From NCBI GenBank assembly GCA_947176545.1, contig CAMWRB010000033.1, positions 1 to 9,485 on the forward strand: a stretch of 9,485 bases of DNA. Direction: 5' to 3'. Below the pieces are notes generated by a model, which did no database searches, had not been told where the DNA came from, and worked only from the letters and a program-made list of their open reading frames with translations. The DNA comes from an uncultured Porphyromonadaceae bacterium. GTDB lineage: Bacteria > Bacteroidota > Bacteroidia > Bacteroidales > Muribaculaceae. Made by a program: the position numbers and the translations under genes. This document shows positions 7,631-9,485 of this stretch, piece after piece. Positions within the stretch are counted from its first letter, which is position 1; every line of letters starts with the position of its first letter.

Positions 7631-9229
7631 ATGTTTTATAACCCAATATTTAATCAAATGAACTCTATCTTCATGACATCTTCATTTTTCCCTAAATGGA
7701 AGACTGTCACTTCGATGAAAACTTGCTCCGCATTAACAATATGCTTAGGTATGTCCTTCATAGGCAATGCCAACGCCAACAATATTCCAACCTATTCTGC
7801 CGGTGATAATGAAGAGCTTATAGCGACTTTCAATATCCCGACTGCGTTTGACCCGGACGCATCTCTCAATACAGACGCTGATGGATTCAAACCGACGAAC
7901 CTATATTCTAACGAGCATTACAAAGGAGACATCTCACATACCATATTCTATGATTTCTCCGGCAACGGCCCTATCACTTACAACTATTTCAAGACCGACC
8001 TCACCGACGCTCAGGGGAAATCCTATTATCCTCTATGGTTATTAGGTATGGATAACATCGGAGGCGACATCACTTTCACATTCAATCAGACTTACATAGA
8101 CCAATATGGAGTAAATATCAGCCGAGTCGTTATCAATGGCGCTCAGAACCGATTCTCTACATCTCCTATCGCTGTTAGTGTCAATGGAGTTGAAAAGTCA
8201 CTTGAATACACTCCACACTCCTCAAATATACCGGCCGGAGACGATACGCTCAAATCATCCACCACACTCGCATTTGAGTTTCCGAAGGCATCTCCCGTTT
8301 CTGAAGTCACCGTCACAGTTTCCGGTTTCGGCATGGGCTTCTCATCTATCGATTTCTATGTTGGGGAACCTCAGACCGTAATCACACCCGTAGAGACTAT
8401 TTCCTTTATCGGTCTCGACGACACACAGGTTCCTTTAGTGCTACCATATTCTGACTCGCCTGTCACACTGCTGCCGTTCCGGGTATTGATTGACGGCACA
8501 CCCTCAGATGAGGCTTACAATCGCGTTACATCATATACCATCTATGATGACAAGGAAGTAAAAATAGATGAAGTCAGTGTGAACAGTACCGGAAATACAC
8601 AATACAGCTTTGAGACAGAAGGCCGTTACTATATCGGTGTCACGGATAGCCAAACTGAGGTCGAGGCACGATATATTCTTGAACTATTCACCAAACTCGA
8701 CAATCTGCCGATTCTGGGAGCCTCAATGACAGATGGTATTATAACCATCGAGCAATACATCATTGATGATGAAAATAATGCCACAAAACGTGACCTCACT
8801 GCCGTCCCGCTATTTGATGTTCCGGATGACATGGAGTTGTACTGTCGCGTTTGGCATGACGACACTTTCATGAGTGAACCGGACAACGGGAACGAAAAAC
8901 CGGAGTATACACCGGGTATCATATTGCTCGACGATGAACGGGCAGATATACCGGAAGGATTCAACCGATATGATTCACAAAAGGGTCTCAACCTCGAAGG
9001 AGGCAATACCATCGACACAATAGTACACAAGAACGGTGTCCTCTCTCCCACCCAATCCGTGCGCTACACCACAATCCCCAACGTCCCGACAGCAGTTACC
9101 ACAATCAATGCAGCCGGCACAATCCCCGTACCGGCATATCACATTGACGGTCGTCACGCCAACCAATCCTCCAAAGGCCTGATAATCGAGCTTACACCGG
9201 ACGGCCACGCACGCAAGGTCATCCGCTAA
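7631..9229 (+). CDS. Secreted beta-rich protein of unknown function with sorting-like C-terminus
   Basis: I do not recognise a named family. The longest frame has 532 residues. A signal peptide is clear: basic K30, hydrophobic core about 33-45, and a signal peptidase I site at ANA before N50. Its Cys residues do not fit a lipobox. The start is uncertain: ATG 7631, 7661, 7676 or 7715 all keep the signal; 7661 has an A/T-rich upstream stretch typical of Bacteroidetes starts, and 7715 gives the most standard signal peptide. The mature part is acidic and strand-rich. It can be divided into a module at about 51-245 that ends in SSIDFYVG, an Ig-like stretch at about 252-352, and a third strand-rich part at about 358-480. 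The C-terminal 32 residues (AYHIDGRHANQSSKGLIIEL, then a tail ending in RKVIR) follow the IDGR...KGL...RKV pattern of Bacteroidales secretion C-termini. It is monocistronic, with its own promoter and terminator. Cell surface or extracellular location is inferred. Confidence 0.9.
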   Translation: MFYNPIFNQMNSIFMTSSFFPKWKTVTSMKTCSALTICLGMSFIGNANANNIPTYSAGDNEELIATFNIPTAFDPDASLNTDADGFKPTNLYSNEHYKGDISHTIFYDFSGNGPITYNYFKTDLTDAQGKSYYPLWLLGMDNIGGDITFTFNQTYIDQYGVNISRVVINGAQNRFSTSPIAVSVNGVEKSLEYTPHSSNIPAGDDTLKSSTTLAFEFPKASPVSEVTVTVSGFGMGFSSIDFYVGEPQTVITPVETISFIGLDDTQVPLVLPYSDSPVTLLPFRVLIDGTPSDEAYNRVTSYTIYDDKEVKIDEVSVNSTGNTQYSFETEGRYYIGVTDSQTEVEARYILELFTKLDNLPILGASMTDGIITIEQYIIDDENNATKRDLTAVPLFDVPDDMELYCRVWHDDTFMSEPDNGNEKPEYTPGIILLDDERADIPEGFNRYDSQKGLNLEGGNTIDTIVHKNGVLSPTQSVRYTTIPNVPTAVTTINAAGTIPVPAYHIDGRHANQSSKGLIIELTPDGHARKVIR

Positions 9230-9252
9230 CATCATAGTCCCCGACCAAACTC

Positions 9253-9302
9253 ATATAAATATCGGTCAGCTCTACCGGATTAGTGCTGACCGATTTTTAT
9301 AT
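9253..9302 (+). terminator. Strong intrinsic terminator
   Basis: ATCGGTCAGC (9261-9270) pairs perfectly with GCTGACCGAT (9285-9294) around a 14-base loop. The stem extends through one T-T mismatch with ATATAAA (9253-9259) pairing with TTTATAT (9296-9302), giving 17 pairs in all. A T-rich run follows the GC-rich core. It starts 23 bases after the stop of the secreted-protein gene. Because the lower stem is A-rich on the left and T-rich on the right, it might also work on the other strand. Confidence 0.9.
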
Positions 9303-9389
9303 TTTTATCATCAGTTTCCGAGTAAAGTAGAGCCCTGCGTAAGACGTGTTCTCTTTTGCTTGAAAAGGCATAATGTACTATTTCTTACC

Positions 9390-9417
9390 TTGTGTGCCAA
9401 TATTTTTGTTAATTTTG
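9390..9417 (+). promoter_or_regulatory. Candidate promoter abutting the start codon of the last gene
   Basis: TAATTTTG at 9410-9417 is a perfect -7 element, identical to the one at 7575-7582. TTG at 9390-9392 lies 17 bases upstream as a possible -33 element, at the short end of the normal range. The predicted start site falls at about 9422-9426, on or next to the ATG at 9422, which would give a leaderless or nearly leaderless mRNA unless the true start codon is beyond the window. Confidence 0.5.
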
Positions 9418-9421
9418 TCAT

Positions 9422-9485
9422 ATGAATGAAAAATCTCCTATCCCGACAGCATCATCCTCGCAAGACAATGAAATAATACTTTACC
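9422..9485 (+). CDS. Start of a gene cut by the window edge
   Basis: The frame from ATG 9422 is open to the end of the window and gives 21 residues, MNEKSPIPTASSSQDNEIIL followed by Y. It begins after a terminator and a perfect -7 element, which supports a new transcription unit. The short stretch NEIILY resembles the first strand of the RhuM-type proteins (annotated as virulence RhuM family) common in Bacteroidales, where a phrase like this follows a variable N-terminus. That is a weak hint from six residues and is not an assignment. No signal peptide or membrane segment is visible in the part present. Confidence 0.5.
   Translation, partial: MNEKSPIPTASSSQDNEIILY

Overview
The window looks like chromosomal DNA from a gut member of the Bacteroidales, most likely Muribaculaceae or a close relative. 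The evidence is the weak or absent Shine-Dalgarno sequences, good matches to the Bacteroidetes -7 promoter element TAnnTTTG in the intergenic regions, protein sequences of Bacteroidetes type throughout (a RseP with a lysine-rich loop, an exported M49 peptidase), and a secreted protein ending in a Bacteroidales-style C-terminal sorting-like tail. The genus assignment is inference. All seven genes that can be followed run on the + strand, with AT-rich gaps (about 30% G+C) between transcription units.

Left block (1-3643): an AT-rich leader with two candidate -7 elements and a long-loop inverted repeat. It is followed by a membrane-anchored M23/LytM-like protein that appears to have lost its zinc ligands (TTG start). 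This overlaps by 4 bases the gene for Dxr, the first committed enzyme of the MEP isoprenoid pathway. After a 74-base gap comes RseP, the site-2 intramembrane zinc protease. This is an envelope and isoprenoid housekeeping cluster: MEP products feed undecaprenyl phosphate, RseP processes membrane proteins, and the LytM-like protein probably acts in cell-wall control.

Middle block (3721-7405): an RlmI-type 23S rRNA m5C methyltransferase, an exported dipeptidyl peptidase III (M49), and a shortened AlkD/HEAT-like DNA alkylation repair homologue. The gaps of 22 and 6 bases suggest one operon.

Right block (7406-9485): a 225-base gap of about 29% G+C with the best promoter in the window and a hairpin at the predicted 5' end of the transcript. 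It precedes a secreted, beta-rich protein of unknown function whose unit ends in a strong intrinsic terminator. The last 64 bases hold the start of another gene, whose ATG lies only 4 bases after a perfect -7 element, so its transcript may be leaderless.

I found no CRISPR array, tRNA, rRNA, insertion sequence or prophage module. Most of the window is ordinary core genome. The least explained items are the catalytically dead-looking LytM protein, the truncated AlkD-like protein, the secreted protein with its leader hairpin, and the leaderless-looking last gene.
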